Source: Actinomadura sp. KC06 (GTDB lineage: Bacteria > Actinomycetota > Actinomycetes > Streptosporangiales > Streptosporangiaceae). Taken from it: a stretch of DNA of 64,000 nt. The stretch lies in the NCBI RefSeq assembly GCF_004348735.1, contig NZ_SMKT01000004.1, forward strand, positions 61,234-125,233. The letters are read 5' to 3'. The notes under the pieces were generated by a model. The model ran no database searches, was not told the DNA's origin, and worked only from the letters and a program-made list of their open reading frames with translations. Each line of letters begins with the position of its first letter. Within the stretch, counting starts at the first letter, position 1. The position numbers and the translations under genes are program-made. Shown in pieces: positions 16,271 to 30,292 of the stretch.

Positions 16271-17041
16271 ATGGACCAGGACCAAGACCAGGACGGGGCC
16301 GGGCGGAGAGTGGCCTTGGTGACCGGCGCGTCCAGGGGGCTGGGCGCCGCGATCTCGGCCGCCCTGGCCCGCGACGGCGCCGCCGTGGCGATCAACTACA
16401 TGCGCGACCGGTCCGCGGCCGAGGACCTGCGGGACGAGATCGCCGCGACGGGCGGCCGCGCCGAAGTCTTCCGCGCCGACGTCACCGACGAGGACGAGGT
16501 CGACGAGCTTTACCACCGGGTGCTCGCCGCCTTCGGCAGGATCGACATCCTCGTCCTCAACGCGACCGGGCCCCAGCCCGACATTCCGATCGAGGACCTG
16601 AGCTGGCAGGACGTCCTCGACCAGCTCGCCTTCTTCGTCAAGAGCCCGCTGCTGCTCACCCAGAAGGCGATCACCGGCATGAAGCGGCGCGGGCACGGCC
16701 GCATCGTCCACATCGGATCGGACGTCGTGGAGCTGGGGCCGCCCGCGTCCAGCGCCTACGTCGCGGCCAAGGCCGCCCAGCTCGGCCTCACCCGCTCCTG
16801 GGCACGCGAGCTCGGCCCCCACGGGATCACCGTGAACCTCGTCGCCCCGGGCTGGATCCCCACCGACCGGCACGCGGACATACCCGACGGGGCCAGGGGC
16901 GAGTACGCCGGACGCCTGCCGCTGGGGCACCTGGGCGTCCCCGACGACGTCGCGGAAGCCGTCGCGTTCCTCGCCTCGGACCGGGCCCGTTTCATCACCG
17001 GGCAGAGGATCACCGTCAACGGCGGCGCCACCCTGACGTGA
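16271..17041 (+). CDS. Short-chain dehydrogenase/reductase
   Basis: 256 residues. Classical SDR: TGASRGLG cofactor loop, LVLNATG in place of NNAG, Ser of HIGSD and the SSAYVAAKAA Tyr-Lys pair, and the C-terminal GQRITVNGG. Most like the 3-oxoacyl-ACP reductase-type SDRs, but the NNAG to LNATG change suggests a different substrate. GGAG lies 10 bases before the ATG. It is divergent from the aminotransferase operon and may modify the same product. Confidence 0.85.
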   Translation: MDQDQDQDGAGRRVALVTGASRGLGAAISAALARDGAAVAINYMRDRSAAEDLRDEIAATGGRAEVFRADVTDEDEVDELYHRVLAAFGRIDILVLNATGPQPDIPIEDLSWQDVLDQLAFFVKSPLLLTQKAITGMKRRGHGRIVHIGSDVVELGPPASSAYVAAKAAQLGLTRSWARELGPHGITVNLVAPGWIPTDRHADIPDGARGEYAGRLPLGHLGVPDDVAEAVAFLASDRARFITGQRITVNGGATLT

Positions 17042-17100
17042 CGCCCGGAGAACGCCGGAGGACGCCCGGAGAACCGCGGAGGACAGCCGTGGAACGGCGG

Positions 17101-17135
17101 AGGGCCGCCGCCCGCGCGATGCGGGTGGCGGCCCT
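17101..17135. terminator. Bidirectional hairpin terminator between the SDR gene and rpoC
   Basis: AGGGCCGCC-g-CCCGC / GCGGG-t-GGCGGCCCT forms a 14-bp stem with one mismatch and a 5-base loop between the convergent stops of the SDR gene (17041) and rpoC (17168). Just before it (17042-17085) sits an imperfect direct repeat of CGCCCGGAGAAC. Confidence 0.65.
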
Positions 17136-17167
17136 CTGCGTGCCGTGCGTTACCGGGCGTACCGGCG

Positions 17168-21040
<3,873 letters not shown>

Positions 21041-21060
21041 CAGAATTCCCCTTGAGTTGA

Positions 21061-24000
21061 TCAGACCTCTTCGACACTGCTCGGCTCACGCCGGGACAGG
21101 TCGATGCCGAGCTCCTCCGCAGCGCGGAAGACGTCCTCGTCGGTGTCGCGCATCTCGATGGACATGCCGTCGCTGGAGAGCACCTCGACGTTGAGGCACA
21201 GCGACTGCATCTCCTTGATGAGCACCTTGAAGGACTCGGGGATGCCGGGCTCGGGAATGTTCTCGCCCTTGACGATGGCCTCGTACACCTTCACGCGGCC
21301 GAGGACGTCGTCGGACTTGATGGTCAGAAGCTCCTGCAGGGCGTAGGCGGCGCCGTACGCCTCCAGCGCCCACACCTCCATCTCACCGAAGCGCTGGCCG
21401 CCGAACTGCGCCTTACCGCCGAGCGGCTGCTGGGTGATCATGGAGTACGGACCGGTCGAGCGCGCGTGGATCTTGTCGTCGACCAGGTGCAGCAGCTTGA
21501 GGATGTAGATGTAGCCGACCGAGATCGGGTCCTTGTAGGGCTCGCCGGTGCGGCCGTCGAACAGCCGCGCCTTGCCCCCCGGGCCCACCATGCGCTTCCC
21601 GTCGCGGTTCGGCAGGGTGCTCTCGATCAGGCCGGTGACGTCGTCCTCGCGGGCGCCGTCGAACACCGGCGTGGCGGTGTTCGTCCACGGCGGCGCCTCG
21701 GACGCGCCGATGGCGTTGAGCGCCTTCTTCCAGTCGGCGTCGTCGCCCTCGACCTTCCAGCCGCGGGACGCGACCCAGCCGAGGTGGGTCTCCAGGACCT
21801 GGCCCACGTTCATGCGTCCGGGGACGCCGAGCGGGTTCAGGACGATGTCGACCGGGGTGCCGTCCTCAAGGAACGGCATGTCCTCGACGGGGAGCACCTT
21901 GGAGATGACGCCCTTGTTGCCATGCCGTCCGGCCAGCTTGTCGCCGTCGGTGATCTTGCGCTTCTGCGCGACGTACACCCGGACCAGCTCGTTCACGCCG
22001 GGCGGGAGCTCGTCGCCCTCGTCGCGGGAGAACACCCGGACGCCGATGACCTTGCCCTGCTCGCCGTGCGGCACCTTCAGCGACGTGTCCCGCACCTCGC
22101 GGGCCTTCTCGCCGAAGATCGCGCGCAGCAGCCGCTCCTCCGGGGTCAGCTCCGTCTCGCCCTTCGGCGTGACCTTGCCGACCAGGATGTCGCCGGGGAC
22201 GACATCCGCGCCGATGCGGATGATGCCGCGCTCGTCGAGGTCGGCGAGGACCTCCTCGGAGACGTTCGGGATGTCCCGGGTGATCTCCTCGGGGCCGAGC
22301 TTGGTGTCGCGGGCGTCGACCTCGTGCTCCTCGATGTGGATCGAGGAGAGGACGTCGTCCTGCACCAGGCGCTGGCTGAGGATGATGGCGTCCTCGTAGT
22401 TGTGGCCCTCCCACGGCATGAACGCCACGAGGAGGTTCTTGCCGAGCGCCATCTCGCCGTTGTCGGTGCAGGGGCCGTCGGCGATGACCTGGCCCAGCTC
22501 GACGCGGGCGCCCTCTTCGACGATCGGCTTCTGGTTGAAGCAGGTGCCCTGGTTCGACCGCTTGAACTTGGAGACGCGGTAGGTCGTCCTGGTGCCGTCG
22601 TCGTTCATGACGGTCACGTAGTCGGCGGACACCTCCTCGACGACGCCGGCCTTCTCGGCCGTGATGACGTCGCCGGCGTCGGTCGCCGCGCGGTACTCCA
22701 TGCCGGTGCCGACCAGCGGCGCCTCGCTGCGCAGCAGCGGGACGGACTGGCGCTGCATGTTGGAGCCCATCAGCGCGCGGTTCGCGTCGTCGTGCTCCAG
22801 GAACGGGATCATCGCGGTGGCGACCGAGGTCATCTGCCGGGCCGAGACGTCCATGTACTGGACCTCGCGGGCCGGGACGAGCTCGACCTCGCCGCCCTTG
22901 CGGCGGATCAGGACCCGGTCGTCGACGAAGGTGCCGTCGTCGTTGAGCAGGGAGTTGGCCTGCGCGATGACGAAGCGGTCCTCCTCGTCGGCGGTCAGGT
23001 AGTCGATCTCCTCGGTGACGATGCCGTCGGTGACGCGCCGGTACGGGGTCTCGACGAACCCGAACGGGTTGACCCGGCCGAACGCGGCGAGCGAGCCGAT
23101 CAGCCCGATGTTCGGGCCTTCCGGCGTCTCGATCGGGCACATGCGGCCGTAGTGGGACGGGTGGACGTCGCGGACCTCCATGCCGGCCCGCTCACGGGAC
23201 AGACCGCCGGGGCCGAGCGCGTTCAGGCGACGCTTGTGCGTCAGGCCGGCCAGCGGGTTGGTCTGGTCCATGAACTGGGACAGCTGGCTGGTGCCGAAGA
23301 ACTCCTTGATGGAGGCGACGACCGGCCGGATGTTGATCAGCGTCTGCGGCGTGATCGCCTCGACGTCCTGGGTGGTCATCCGCTCGCGGACGACGCGCTC
23401 CATCCGGGCCAGGCCGAGCCTGACCTGGTTCTGGATGAGCTCGCCGACCGTGCGCAGCCGCCGGTTGCCGAAGTGGTCGATGTCGTCGACCTCGATCGGC
23501 ACGGCGACGGCGCCGAGGGTCGCCTCCTCCTCACCGGCGTGCAGCCGGACGAGGTACTCGATCGTCGCGACGATGTCGTCCTCGGTGAGGGTGCCCTGGT
23601 TCATGTCCAGGTCGAGGCCGAGCTTCTTGTTGATCTTGTAGCGGCCGACCTTGGCGACGTCGTAGCGCTTCGGGTTGAAGTACAGGTTCTCCAGGAGCGT
23701 CTGCGCCGACTCGCGCGTGGGCGGCTCGCCCGGGCGCAGCTTGCGGTAGATGTCGAGGAGCGCGTCGTCCTGGCCGGAGGTGTGGTCCTTCTCCAGGGTC
23801 ACGTTGATCGACTCGTAGGAGCCGAAGCGCTCGCGGATGCGGGCCTCGTCCCAGCCGAGCGCCTTGAGCAGCACCGTGACGGGCTGCTTGCGCTTGCGGT
23901 CGATGCGCACGCCGACGTTGTCGCGCTTGTCGATCTCGAACTCGAGCCACGCGCCGCGGCTCGGGATGACCCGGCAGCCGTAGATGTCCTTGTCGGACGC

Positions 24001-24528
24001 CTTGTCGAGCGCGCGGTCGAAGTACACGCCCGGAGACCGGACGAGCTGGGAGACGACGACCCGCTCGGTGCCGTTGATGATGAACGTGCCCTTCGGGCTC
24101 ATGAGCGGGAAATCGCCCATGAACACCGTCTGGCTCTTGATCTCGCCCGTGGTGTTGTTGATGAACTCCGCCGTGACGAACATCGGGGCGGAGTAGGTCA
24201 TGTCCTTGTCCTTGCACTCCTCGACGGAGTACTTGGGCGGCTCGAACCGGTGGTCGCGGAACGACAGCGACATGGTTCCGGAGAAGTCCTCGATCGGGCT
24301 GATCTCTTCGAAGATCTCCTCCAGCCCCGACTGCGTCGGGACGCTCTTACTTCCGGCCTTCTGGGCCGCCTCGACCCGGGCCTTCCACCTCTCGTTGCCC
24401 AGCAGCCAGTCAAACGAGTTGGTCTGCAGAGCAAGGAGGTCCGGGACTTCGAGCGGCTCCTTGATGCGCGCGAAGGAGACGCGGTTCGGACCGGTTGCGG
24501 TATTCGAGGCGTTGCGCGAGGCTGCCAA
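21061..24528 (-). CDS. rpoB: DNA-directed RNA polymerase subunit beta with Asn at the rifampicin Ser531 position
   Basis: 1155 residues from a TTG start at 24528 (AASRNAS, as in streptomycete RpoB; AGGA six bases upstream). Longer in-frame starts would add an unconserved leader. All core regions are present. In the rifampicin cluster the window reads [15 protein letters not shown], then [15 protein letters not shown]. coli positions 518 Asn to Thr, 522 Ser to Ala, 531 Ser to Asn (codon AAC at 23221-23223, residue 436), with His526 and Asp516 intact, and Met at position 545. It is the canonical copy, next to rpoC. Ser531 changes usually reduce rifampicin binding. Confidence 0.98.
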   Translation of the reverse strand: MAASRNASNTATGPNRVSFARIKEPLEVPDLLALQTNSFDWLLGNERWKARVEAAQKAGSKSVPTQSGLEEIFEEISPIEDFSGTMSLSFRDHRFEPPKYSVEECKDKDMTYSAPMFVTAEFINNTTGEIKSQTVFMGDFPLMSPKGTFIINGTERVVVSQLVRSPGVYFDRALDKASDKDIYGCRVIPSRGAWLEFEIDKRDNVGVRIDRKRKQPVTVLLKALGWDEARIRERFGSYESINVTLEKDHTSGQDDALLDIYRKLRPGEPPTRESAQTLLENLYFNPKRYDVAKVGRYKINKKLGLDLDMNQGTLTEDDIVATIEYLVRLHAGEEEATLGAVAVPIEVDDIDHFGNRRLRTVGELIQNQVRLGLARMERVVRERMTTQDVEAITPQTLINIRPVVASIKEFFGTSQLSQFMDQTNPLAGLTHKRRLNALGPGGLSRERAGMEVRDVHPSHYGRMCPIETPEGPNIGLIGSLAAFGRVNPFGFVETPYRRVTDGIVTEEIDYLTADEEDRFVIAQANSLLNDDGTFVDDRVLIRRKGGEVELVPAREVQYMDVSARQMTSVATAMIPFLEHDDANRALMGSNMQRQSVPLLRSEAPLVGTGMEYRAATDAGDVITAEKAGVVEEVSADYVTVMNDDGTRTTYRVSKFKRSNQGTCFNQKPIVEEGARVELGQVIADGPCTDNGEMALGKNLLVAFMPWEGHNYEDAIILSQRLVQDDVLSSIHIEEHEVDARDTKLGPEEITRDIPNVSEEVLADLDERGIIRIGADVVPGDILVGKVTPKGETELTPEERLLRAIFGEKAREVRDTSLKVPHGEQGKVIGVRVFSRDEGDELPPGVNELVRVYVAQKRKITDGDKLAGRHGNKGVISKVLPVEDMPFLEDGTPVDIVLNPLGVPGRMNVGQVLETHLGWVASRGWKVEGDDADWKKALNAIGASEAPPWTNTATPVFDGAREDDVTGLIESTLPNRDGKRMVGPGGKARLFDGRTGEPYKDPISVGYIYILKLLHLVDDKIHARSTGPYSMITQQPLGGKAQFGGQRFGEMEVWALEAYGAAYALQELLTIKSDDVLGRVKVYEAIVKGENIPEPGIPESFKVLIKEMQSLCLNVEVLSSDGMSIEMRDTDEDVFRAAEELGIDLSRREPSSVEEV

Positions 24529-24672
24529 GAGTGGTCCTTCCGAGGGCTCGCGGCGTAACTGGTGACACGCACGCCAGACGATCCACGTCCGAGACCTGCA
24601 CAGACAGGTCCTCAATGGACCAGGGCAGGGGTTCTCTCACACGCGGATAGTCAGAGGGCAGCGCAAAGGGGC

Positions 24673-24702
24673 AGTGTAGCCGACATGCCACACCGCTCGC
24701 AA
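24673..24702 (-). promoter_or_regulatory. Probable rpoBC promoter
   Basis: Read on the minus strand, TTGCGA (24702-24697), an 18-bp spacer and TACACT (24678-24673) predict a start near 24666 and a leader of about 138 bases before the rpoB TTG. A second, weaker candidate (TTGACT near 24767, then GATGCT) lies upstream. The rest of the 353-bp gap to the Mce-associated gene shows no gene. Confidence 0.55.
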
Positions 24703-24881
24703 CTCTAGCGCCGCAGTATGCATCACGTTGCCATGGAGCATCGCCCCTCAGCGCCTTTCAGTCAAGAGCGGACTTGGACTTTTCGGGCTCTGACCTGCAG
24801 TGAGGAAGGCCATAGTTTAAGCCCCCGCGCAGGCCGGACGCCGCCCTCCCGAAACACGTGTCGCGAACTGATACGCGCTGG

Positions 24882-25778
24882 TCAGGAGATGACCGTGAGT
24901 TCGGACGCGAGCCACTTCCCGTCCTGCTTCACCATCGTCATCCGGATCCGGAGCGGCTCGGGGAGGCGCTGCTGCTTGTCGGCCTTGGTGGCGGACGACC
25001 GGTTCGCGTAGACGAGCGCCACGACCTTGTCAGGGGTCGCGCTCACGACGCCGACCTTCATGACCGTGGTGGTGGAGACGGCCTGCTGCTGGGCGGCGAC
25101 CGAGCGGAGCTGCTGGGCGAGCTTGTCGTAGTCGGTGCGCAGCTTGCCGGTCGTCGTGGCGGACGCGGCCTTCAGATCGGCGTCGAGCGTCTGGTAGTCG
25201 TACGACGACAGCTTCTGCGCCGCGCGGGACGCGGCGAAGGAGGCCTCCTTGCTCGCCGTCTCGGTCGCGTTCTGCTCGCGGACCTCCAGGGCGAGCGCCG
25301 TGGTGCCGGCGCCGAACGCGATCATGAGGACGACCAGGACGGCGACGACCGCCGCCGGGCTCCCCGACCGGAACCGGCGCCGGGACTTGCCGCCCTCCGT
25401 CCTGGCGGCCTTCTTGACCTTGACCGGCTTCGATGCGGATTTGCCGGTTTCAGGGTCTTCGTCGGCTTTGGTGAGGTCGACGGGGGCGGAGGCGTCCTCC
25501 GGGGACTCTGAGTCGTCTTCTGACGCGCCGTCACCGTCGGACGCGTCTTCGGAGTCCTCCTGGTCGTCTTGTGGCTTCTGGAGGGATTTGGTGGCCTTCT
25601 CGGGCTCCTCGGCCTCGTCCGATTCGTCCTCGGCGGCGGCCTCGTCCGCGGCGATCTTCGCCAGGCGGGCCGCCTCGCGGGCCTTGGCGGCGGCCTCCTC
25701 GGCGAGCCGGGCGGCCTCGGCCGCCTCCTCCGCCCTGGCGGCCTTCTCCGCGGCCCTGTCCTTCGGCTTGATCGTCAC
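24882..25778 (-). CDS. Mce-associated membrane protein with long charged N-terminus
   Basis: 298 residues. The first ~85 residues are an Ala/Glu/Lys/Arg helix likely to form a coiled coil, then an acidic Asp/Glu/Ser-rich linker, a Lys/Arg patch and one membrane helix (AAVVAVLVVLMIAFGAGTTAL). The external domain has the Mam pattern: a long helix, LDADLKAASATTTGKLRTDYDKL, and a final DGKWLASELTVI strand. GTG start at 25778 overlaps the preceding stop (GTGA). Such proteins stabilise or assist Mce transporters. It is the last gene of the operon before rpoB. Confidence 0.82.
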   Translation of the reverse strand: MTIKPKDRAAEKAARAEEAAEAARLAEEAAAKAREAARLAKIAADEAAAEDESDEAEEPEKATKSLQKPQDDQEDSEDASDGDGASEDDSESPEDASAPVDLTKADEDPETGKSASKPVKVKKAARTEGGKSRRRFRSGSPAAVVAVLVVLMIAFGAGTTALALEVREQNATETASKEASFAASRAAQKLSSYDYQTLDADLKAASATTTGKLRTDYDKLAQQLRSVAAQQQAVSTTTVMKVGVVSATPDKVVALVYANRSSATKADKQQRLPEPLRIRMTMVKQDGKWLASELTVIS

Positions 25779-26263
25779 GGGACGACCTCCAGTCCGGAGA
25801 CGAGCCACCGGTCATCGACCCGCGTGAGGTCCATCTGGTACCGGTAGCCCTGGGGCGTGCCGTTCTTCACCTTGTCATTCGTGACGGTGCCGTTCAGGGA
25901 GACCATCACCTCGGCGGAGTCGTCGTCGATGGAGACCAGCGCGGCGTCGACGTCGCTGACCGTCGACTTCGCCTTGTGCTTGGTGACCTGGTCCATGAAG
26001 GCCTTCGACTGGGAGGCCAGCTTGTTCTTCAGGTCGCCGGTGGTGCCGTCCACGATCCGGTCCAGGTCGCGCTGGGCGGTGGACGCGTCGAGCGACATCA
26101 GGTTGACGCCCATCTGCCGCGCCGACTGGATCGCCTGGGCCTTCTGGTCGGCGTCGTCCCGGTTCTGGAGGGTGACCACGCCGAGCCAGCCGGACGCGAC
26201 GGCGAGGCCGATCACGACGACGCTCAGGGCGATCACGATCGCCGGAGACAGGCCGCGCCTCAT
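25775..26263 (-). CDS. Mce-associated membrane protein
   Basis: 162 residues: one N-terminal membrane helix (PAIVIALSVVVIGLAVASGWLGV), an external helix, SLDASTAQRDLDRIVDGTTGDLKNKL, and an NTF2-like beta domain ending DDRWLVSGLEVVP. The ATG overlaps the mceF stop (ATGA), and the stop overlaps the next GTG. It is a paralogue of the following gene; pairs of Mam proteins at the 3' end of mce operons are usual in actinobacteria. Confidence 0.83.
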   Translation of the reverse strand: MRRGLSPAIVIALSVVVIGLAVASGWLGVVTLQNRDDADQKAQAIQSARQMGVNLMSLDASTAQRDLDRIVDGTTGDLKNKLASQSKAFMDQVTKHKAKSTVSDVDAALVSIDDDSAEVMVSLNGTVTNDKVKNGTPQGYRYQMDLTRVDDRWLVSGLEVVP

Positions 26264-27732
26264 TGGCTCAGCGGTCCGAGAAGGAGCCACTTCCACGAGG
26301 ATTCCTCTCCCAACTGACGGGTACCGGCGCTGCGGGGCATGACGTATCGCTTGCCGTCGGGGCCGTAGACCGCACCGGTCGTTGGATCGTATCCAGCGAA
26401 TTCGACTGAATCGGCCGGATACGACAGGTAGAGCCGTCCATCGGACAACTGGCCGGTCGGGGCCGCCGCGGTCTTGCCGCCGCCGTCGCCTCCGCCCGAG
26501 TTCTTGGCCTCGGTCTTGCCGTCGGTCTTGCCGTCGCCGTCGTCCCCGGTCGCGCCGCCCTCCGGGAATCCGGCGCCGGCGGTCGCGCCCGGCGGGACCT
26601 GCGGGTAGGGCGCGATGGCGTCGCGCGGGAAGTTGCGAGGGCCGCGCACGCCCGTGGGCGCGTCGTGCGGGGCCTTGCAGCCGGCGTCCAGGCGCGGCTT
26701 CTTCTTGGACGTGTCCTGCGGCCAGCGGTGCTTGGTCTTCTCGTAGCCCTCGGTGCACGCGGGCGGTGAGTCGATGTTCAGCGCGAGGCCCAGGTGCTGG
26801 GTTCCGTCGCCCGGGTTGACGGTGGACGCGCCCGCGACCGTCACGGGATAAAGGATGAACAGCGACCGCAGGCCCGCCTTGCGCGACGAGATGATCTGGC
26901 CGGTGGTGGTGAGGTTCGCCAGGAAGACGGGCAGCGTGGGCGCCAGCTGGTTGATGGCCTTGTGGGTCTCGTCCACCGCGCCCGGTACGCCCTGGATGGT
27001 CTTGCGCAGGGCCGGGTCGTCGTTGCGCAGGGACGTGGTCAGCTCGTTCAGGTTGCTGGCGAAGCCGCGGATGTTGGCGGCCTGGCCGCGCTGGGTGTCC
27101 AGGACGGTCACGCTGTTGTCCAGGAGCCGCTTGGTGTCCGGGTAGGCCGCCTCGGCGGTCTTCAGGAGGCGGTCGGTGTCGTCCAGGATCGACTGGAGGT
27201 CCTCGGCGGAGCCGGAGAACGCCTTGTCGAGCTCGTCCACGATGACGCCGATGTCCTTGGTGTTCACCGAGCCGACCAGCGAGTCGACGTTGCGGAGCAG
27301 TTCGGCGGTCGACACGGGCAGCGTGGTGCGGTTCCGCGGGATCGTGTACGGGTCGCCTTCGTCCAGGTAGGGGCCGGTCTTCTTGGTGGGCTCCAGGTCG
27401 ACGTACTGCTCGCCGACCGCCGACCGGTTGGCGATGACCGCCTTCGTCCCGTCGCGCGGGATCCGCTCGCCGCGCTCCATGAGGAGCTTCACGCGGATGC
27501 CGTCCTCGGTGAGCTCGATCGGGCCGACCCGTCCGACCGGGACGCCCCGGTAGGTGACCTCGGCGTTGGTGAACACGCCGCCGGAGTCGGTGAGGTCGAC
27601 GTAGGCGACGTACTCGCGGCCGAGCAGGTCGCGGCCGATGCCGATGTAGTTCACCGACACGATCGTCACGCCGACGACCGTGATGACCGCGAACGCGATC
27701 AGCTGGAGGATGACGCCGCGCTTGAGGATCAC
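26260..27732 (-). CDS. mceF: Mce family protein, MceF position
   Basis: 490 residues. One N-terminal membrane helix (LQLIAFAVITVVGVTIVSVNYIG), an MlaD/Mce beta domain (AEVTYRGVPVGRVGPIEL, about 57-75), a long helical region with hydrophobic repeat that would build the periplasmic-like tunnel, and a Gly/Lys/Asp-rich low-complexity tail (about 395-430) before a short C-terminal domain. Sixth of six Mce subunits; overlaps its neighbours by a few bases. Confidence 0.88.
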   Translation of the reverse strand: MILKRGVILQLIAFAVITVVGVTIVSVNYIGIGRDLLGREYVAYVDLTDSGGVFTNAEVTYRGVPVGRVGPIELTEDGIRVKLLMERGERIPRDGTKAVIANRSAVGEQYVDLEPTKKTGPYLDEGDPYTIPRNRTTLPVSTAELLRNVDSLVGSVNTKDIGVIVDELDKAFSGSAEDLQSILDDTDRLLKTAEAAYPDTKRLLDNSVTVLDTQRGQAANIRGFASNLNELTTSLRNDDPALRKTIQGVPGAVDETHKAINQLAPTLPVFLANLTTTGQIISSRKAGLRSLFILYPVTVAGASTVNPGDGTQHLGLALNIDSPPACTEGYEKTKHRWPQDTSKKKPRLDAGCKAPHDAPTGVRGPRNFPRDAIAPYPQVPPGATAGAGFPEGGATGDDGDGKTDGKTEAKNSGGGDGGGKTAAAPTGQLSDGRLYLSYPADSVEFAGYDPTTGAVYGPDGKRYVMPRSAGTRQLGEESSWKWLLLGPLSQ

Positions 27733-29015
27733 GGGTTGCCCCCCGTCTTCGTGCCGGACGGCGCCTTCGTCGGCGCCGGGGTGGTCGCCCCCGGAACCCC
27801 CGGCAGGCCGGGAAGGCCCGGCAGCAGGCCGCCGGAGCCGCCCGAGCCGCCGCCGGCGCCGGTGTCGCCGGGCATCTGCGGCAGCACGCCCAGCGGGGTG
27901 TCGGGCAGCGTGACGTTCGGCACCTGGAGCATGTTGCGCATCTCCTTGCCGCTGCCGAGCAGGACCTCGAGATCGGTGCCGCCGAGCAGGTTCTGCGCGA
28001 TGGACTCGAAGTCCAGGTCGAGGGTCAGCCGGACGTTGCCGTAGTCGCCCTCGATCGTGTTCCCGAACGTCGCGGGGAACGGGAACGTGATCAGCGACTC
28101 CAGCGACTTCGGCAGGTCGGAGCCCGCCTTGTTGAGGTTCCGCAGGATCTTGTCGAGGTCCTGGAGGTTGGCGAGCAGGTCGGCCTTCGACTGGTTGATC
28201 ACGTAGGTGGTGGTGCGGCTGAGCTTGTTCAGCGCGACCAGCATCCTGGTCAGGTCGGCGCGGTTGCGGTCGAGGACGGAGATCGCCGGGCCCGTCTCGT
28301 CGATGGTGTCCTGGATCGTCTTGCGCTCGGCCGACAGCTTGCCGGTCAGCCGGTCGATGCTGTCGAGCGCGCGGGTGATCGCGGCGCGGTTGCGGTCGAG
28401 CGTCCCGGCGAACGTGTTGACGCGGTGCAGCACCGACCTGATCGTGGGCTCGCGGCCGCGCATCGCGGCCTGCAGCTCGTGGCTGATCGTGGAGACCTGC
28501 TCCAGCCCGCCGCCGTTCAGCAGCAGCGACATCGCCGACAGCACCTCTTCGATCTCGGTGCCCTGGGTCGTGCGGTTCAGCGGGATCAGGTCGCCGGAGG
28601 CCAGCTCCCCGGCCGGGGCCTCGCCCTTCGGCGGCTCGATCTGCACGAACTTCTCACCGAGGAGGCTGGTCTGGCCGATCGTGGCGACGGCGTTGTCGGG
28701 CAGCCTGACGTCCCCGCGCACCTTGACGGTGACGACGGCGTGCCAGCCGCTCTGCCCGCCCGTCGCGGCCCCGCCGGCGAGGTCGATCTTGTCGACCTTG
28801 CCGACCGAGACGTCGTTGACCTTGACCGCCGACTGCGGGACGAGGTCCAGCACGTTCGCGAACTCGATCTTCACGGTTTTCGGGTTCGAGCCGAGGTCGG
28901 GCCCGCCGGGCAGCGGGATCGACTCGACGCCGTTGAACGAGCAGCCCGACAGTGCCACCGCGCCCGCGACCGCCGCGGCCGCGCCTGCCAGCCATGTCCG
29001 CCGTGTCGTGGTCAT
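27729..29015 (-). CDS. mceE: Mce family lipoprotein, MceE position
   Basis: 428 residues. The N-terminus is a lipoprotein signal with twin Arg (TTTRRTWLAG) and lipobox VALSGC, so Cys24 is the likely lipidated residue, as in MceE/LprK proteins. The Mce domain follows (SAVKVNDVSVGKVDKIDL), then a long helical segment, and a Gly/Pro/Thr-rich tail near 390-428. Start and stop overlap mceD and mceF, giving tight translational coupling. Confidence 0.9.
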   Translation of the reverse strand: MTTTRRTWLAGAAAAVAGAVALSGCSFNGVESIPLPGGPDLGSNPKTVKIEFANVLDLVPQSAVKVNDVSVGKVDKIDLAGGAATGGQSGWHAVVTVKVRGDVRLPDNAVATIGQTSLLGEKFVQIEPPKGEAPAGELASGDLIPLNRTTQGTEIEEVLSAMSLLLNGGGLEQVSTISHELQAAMRGREPTIRSVLHRVNTFAGTLDRNRAAITRALDSIDRLTGKLSAERKTIQDTIDETGPAISVLDRNRADLTRMLVALNKLSRTTTYVINQSKADLLANLQDLDKILRNLNKAGSDLPKSLESLITFPFPATFGNTIEGDYGNVRLTLDLDFESIAQNLLGGTDLEVLLGSGKEMRNMLQVPNVTLPDTPLGVLPQMPGDTGAGGGSGGSGGLLPGLPGLPGVPGATTPAPTKAPSGTKTGGNP

Positions 29016-30259
29016 CGGCCACCTCCGGGCAGGAGCGCGGTGACGTCGGTCGGCCTGCTCGCGTTGTTGGGGGTGCCCGACTTGGGCGGGCCTTGCGGGC
29101 CGTAGGCGTCCGGCGGGATCGGGACGGGGTCGTAGTGCGTGGTCAGCGCCGTGATCCAGGACAGGTCAAGGCTGAAGCCCGTCAGCGCCTTGCCGATGCC
29201 GTTGTACGGGCGGACGAAGTCCAGGCACTGCTTCGCCGGCGTCCCCACCGAGTAGGCCAGGGAGCAGATCCAGTCGGCGAGGTCGTGGAACTGGCGGAAG
29301 TTGTCGCGGGTGTGGATGGTCCCGCTGATCGGGTCGTACGCGCGGGCCAGGTTGTTGATCGCGAGCGGGCCGGCGGTGAGGATCTCGGCGAGCGAGTCCT
29401 TCTCCTTCACCAGCACGCCGGTGATCTGCGCTAGCTGCCGGACGTTCGCGGCCAGCTCGGTCCGGTTGTCCTTCACGAACCGCTGCACGTTCCGCAGCGT
29501 CGGCGCGAGGGTGTTGAGGGCCGCGCTGAGCTCCTCCTTCTCCCCCGCGAGCTGCCCCGACACCCCGTTGAGGTGCCCGGTGAACGACTTGATCTGCTGG
29601 TCGTTGGCCTTCATCGCGTCCGTGATGACCCGCAGGTTCTTGATCGTCTCGGCGACGTCGCCGCGGTCGGTGCTGAGCGTGCTCAGCGCCTTGGACGCGT
29701 CCTCGATCGTCTGCCGGATGTCGTCGCCCTGCCCGTTCAGGTTCGCCGCGCCGACCTGCAGCAGCCGCGACAGCGAGCCCTCCTGCCCGTTCGGGCCGGG
29801 GGCGTTCGCGCCCTGCGGCCCGAGCGCCTTGGACAGGTCGTTCAGGCTGCCGCCGACCTCGTCCACCTCGACCGGGACGGCGGTGCGGCTCGTCGTCAGC
29901 GTCGCCCCGTCGGCCAGGACGCCGCCGCCCTTGTAGACGGGCGTGAGCTGGATGTAGCGGTCCGCGACCAGGGTCTGGTTGATGATGACGGCCTGCGCGT
30001 TCGCGGGCACCTTGTACTTGGCGTCGTACCTCAGCTCGACCTTCACCGAGTCGCCGACCGGTTCGACGCTCGTGACCTCGCCGACCGGGATGCCGAGGAT
30101 GCGGACGTCCGCGCCCTTGTACAGGCCGACGGTCTTGGTGAAGTACGCCGTCAGGTGACGCTGCCTGGGCTCCTGGAACACCAGCACGAGCACGGCCGCC
30201 AGCACTGCGACGGCGAGGACCGCGCCGCCGAGGCGAAGGATGGTCGCCGAGTTACGCAC
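29012..30259 (-). CDS. mceD: Mce family protein, MceD position
   Basis: 415 residues: a membrane helix (GGAVLAVAVLAAVLVLVF), Mce domain (ADVRILGIPVGEVTSVEPVG) and helical tunnel region to about 330, then a Pro-rich C-terminus. Its stop overlaps the mceE start by four bases; it begins 33 bases after mceC. Confidence 0.88.
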   Translation of the reverse strand: MRNSATILRLGGAVLAVAVLAAVLVLVFQEPRQRHLTAYFTKTVGLYKGADVRILGIPVGEVTSVEPVGDSVKVELRYDAKYKVPANAQAVIINQTLVADRYIQLTPVYKGGGVLADGATLTTSRTAVPVEVDEVGGSLNDLSKALGPQGANAPGPNGQEGSLSRLLQVGAANLNGQGDDIRQTIEDASKALSTLSTDRGDVAETIKNLRVITDAMKANDQQIKSFTGHLNGVSGQLAGEKEELSAALNTLAPTLRNVQRFVKDNRTELAANVRQLAQITGVLVKEKDSLAEILTAGPLAINNLARAYDPISGTIHTRDNFRQFHDLADWICSLAYSVGTPAKQCLDFVRPYNGIGKALTGFSLDLSWITALTTHYDPVPIPPDAYGPQGPPKSGTPNNASRPTDVTALLPGGGR

Positions 30260-30292
30260 TACGAACCTGCCTGGTCACGGGATTCACGGGAG

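Noticed and set aside
21061..24528. This rpoB as the accessory rpoB(R)-like second copy
   Set aside because: It is followed by rpoC with a 20-base gap and lies in the standard nusG-rpl-rpo locus, so it is the main copy; whether a second copy exists cannot be seen here.
21466..24558. 1030-residue open frame antisense to rpoB
   Set aside because: Mirror frame of rpoB with no domain pattern; rpoB certain.
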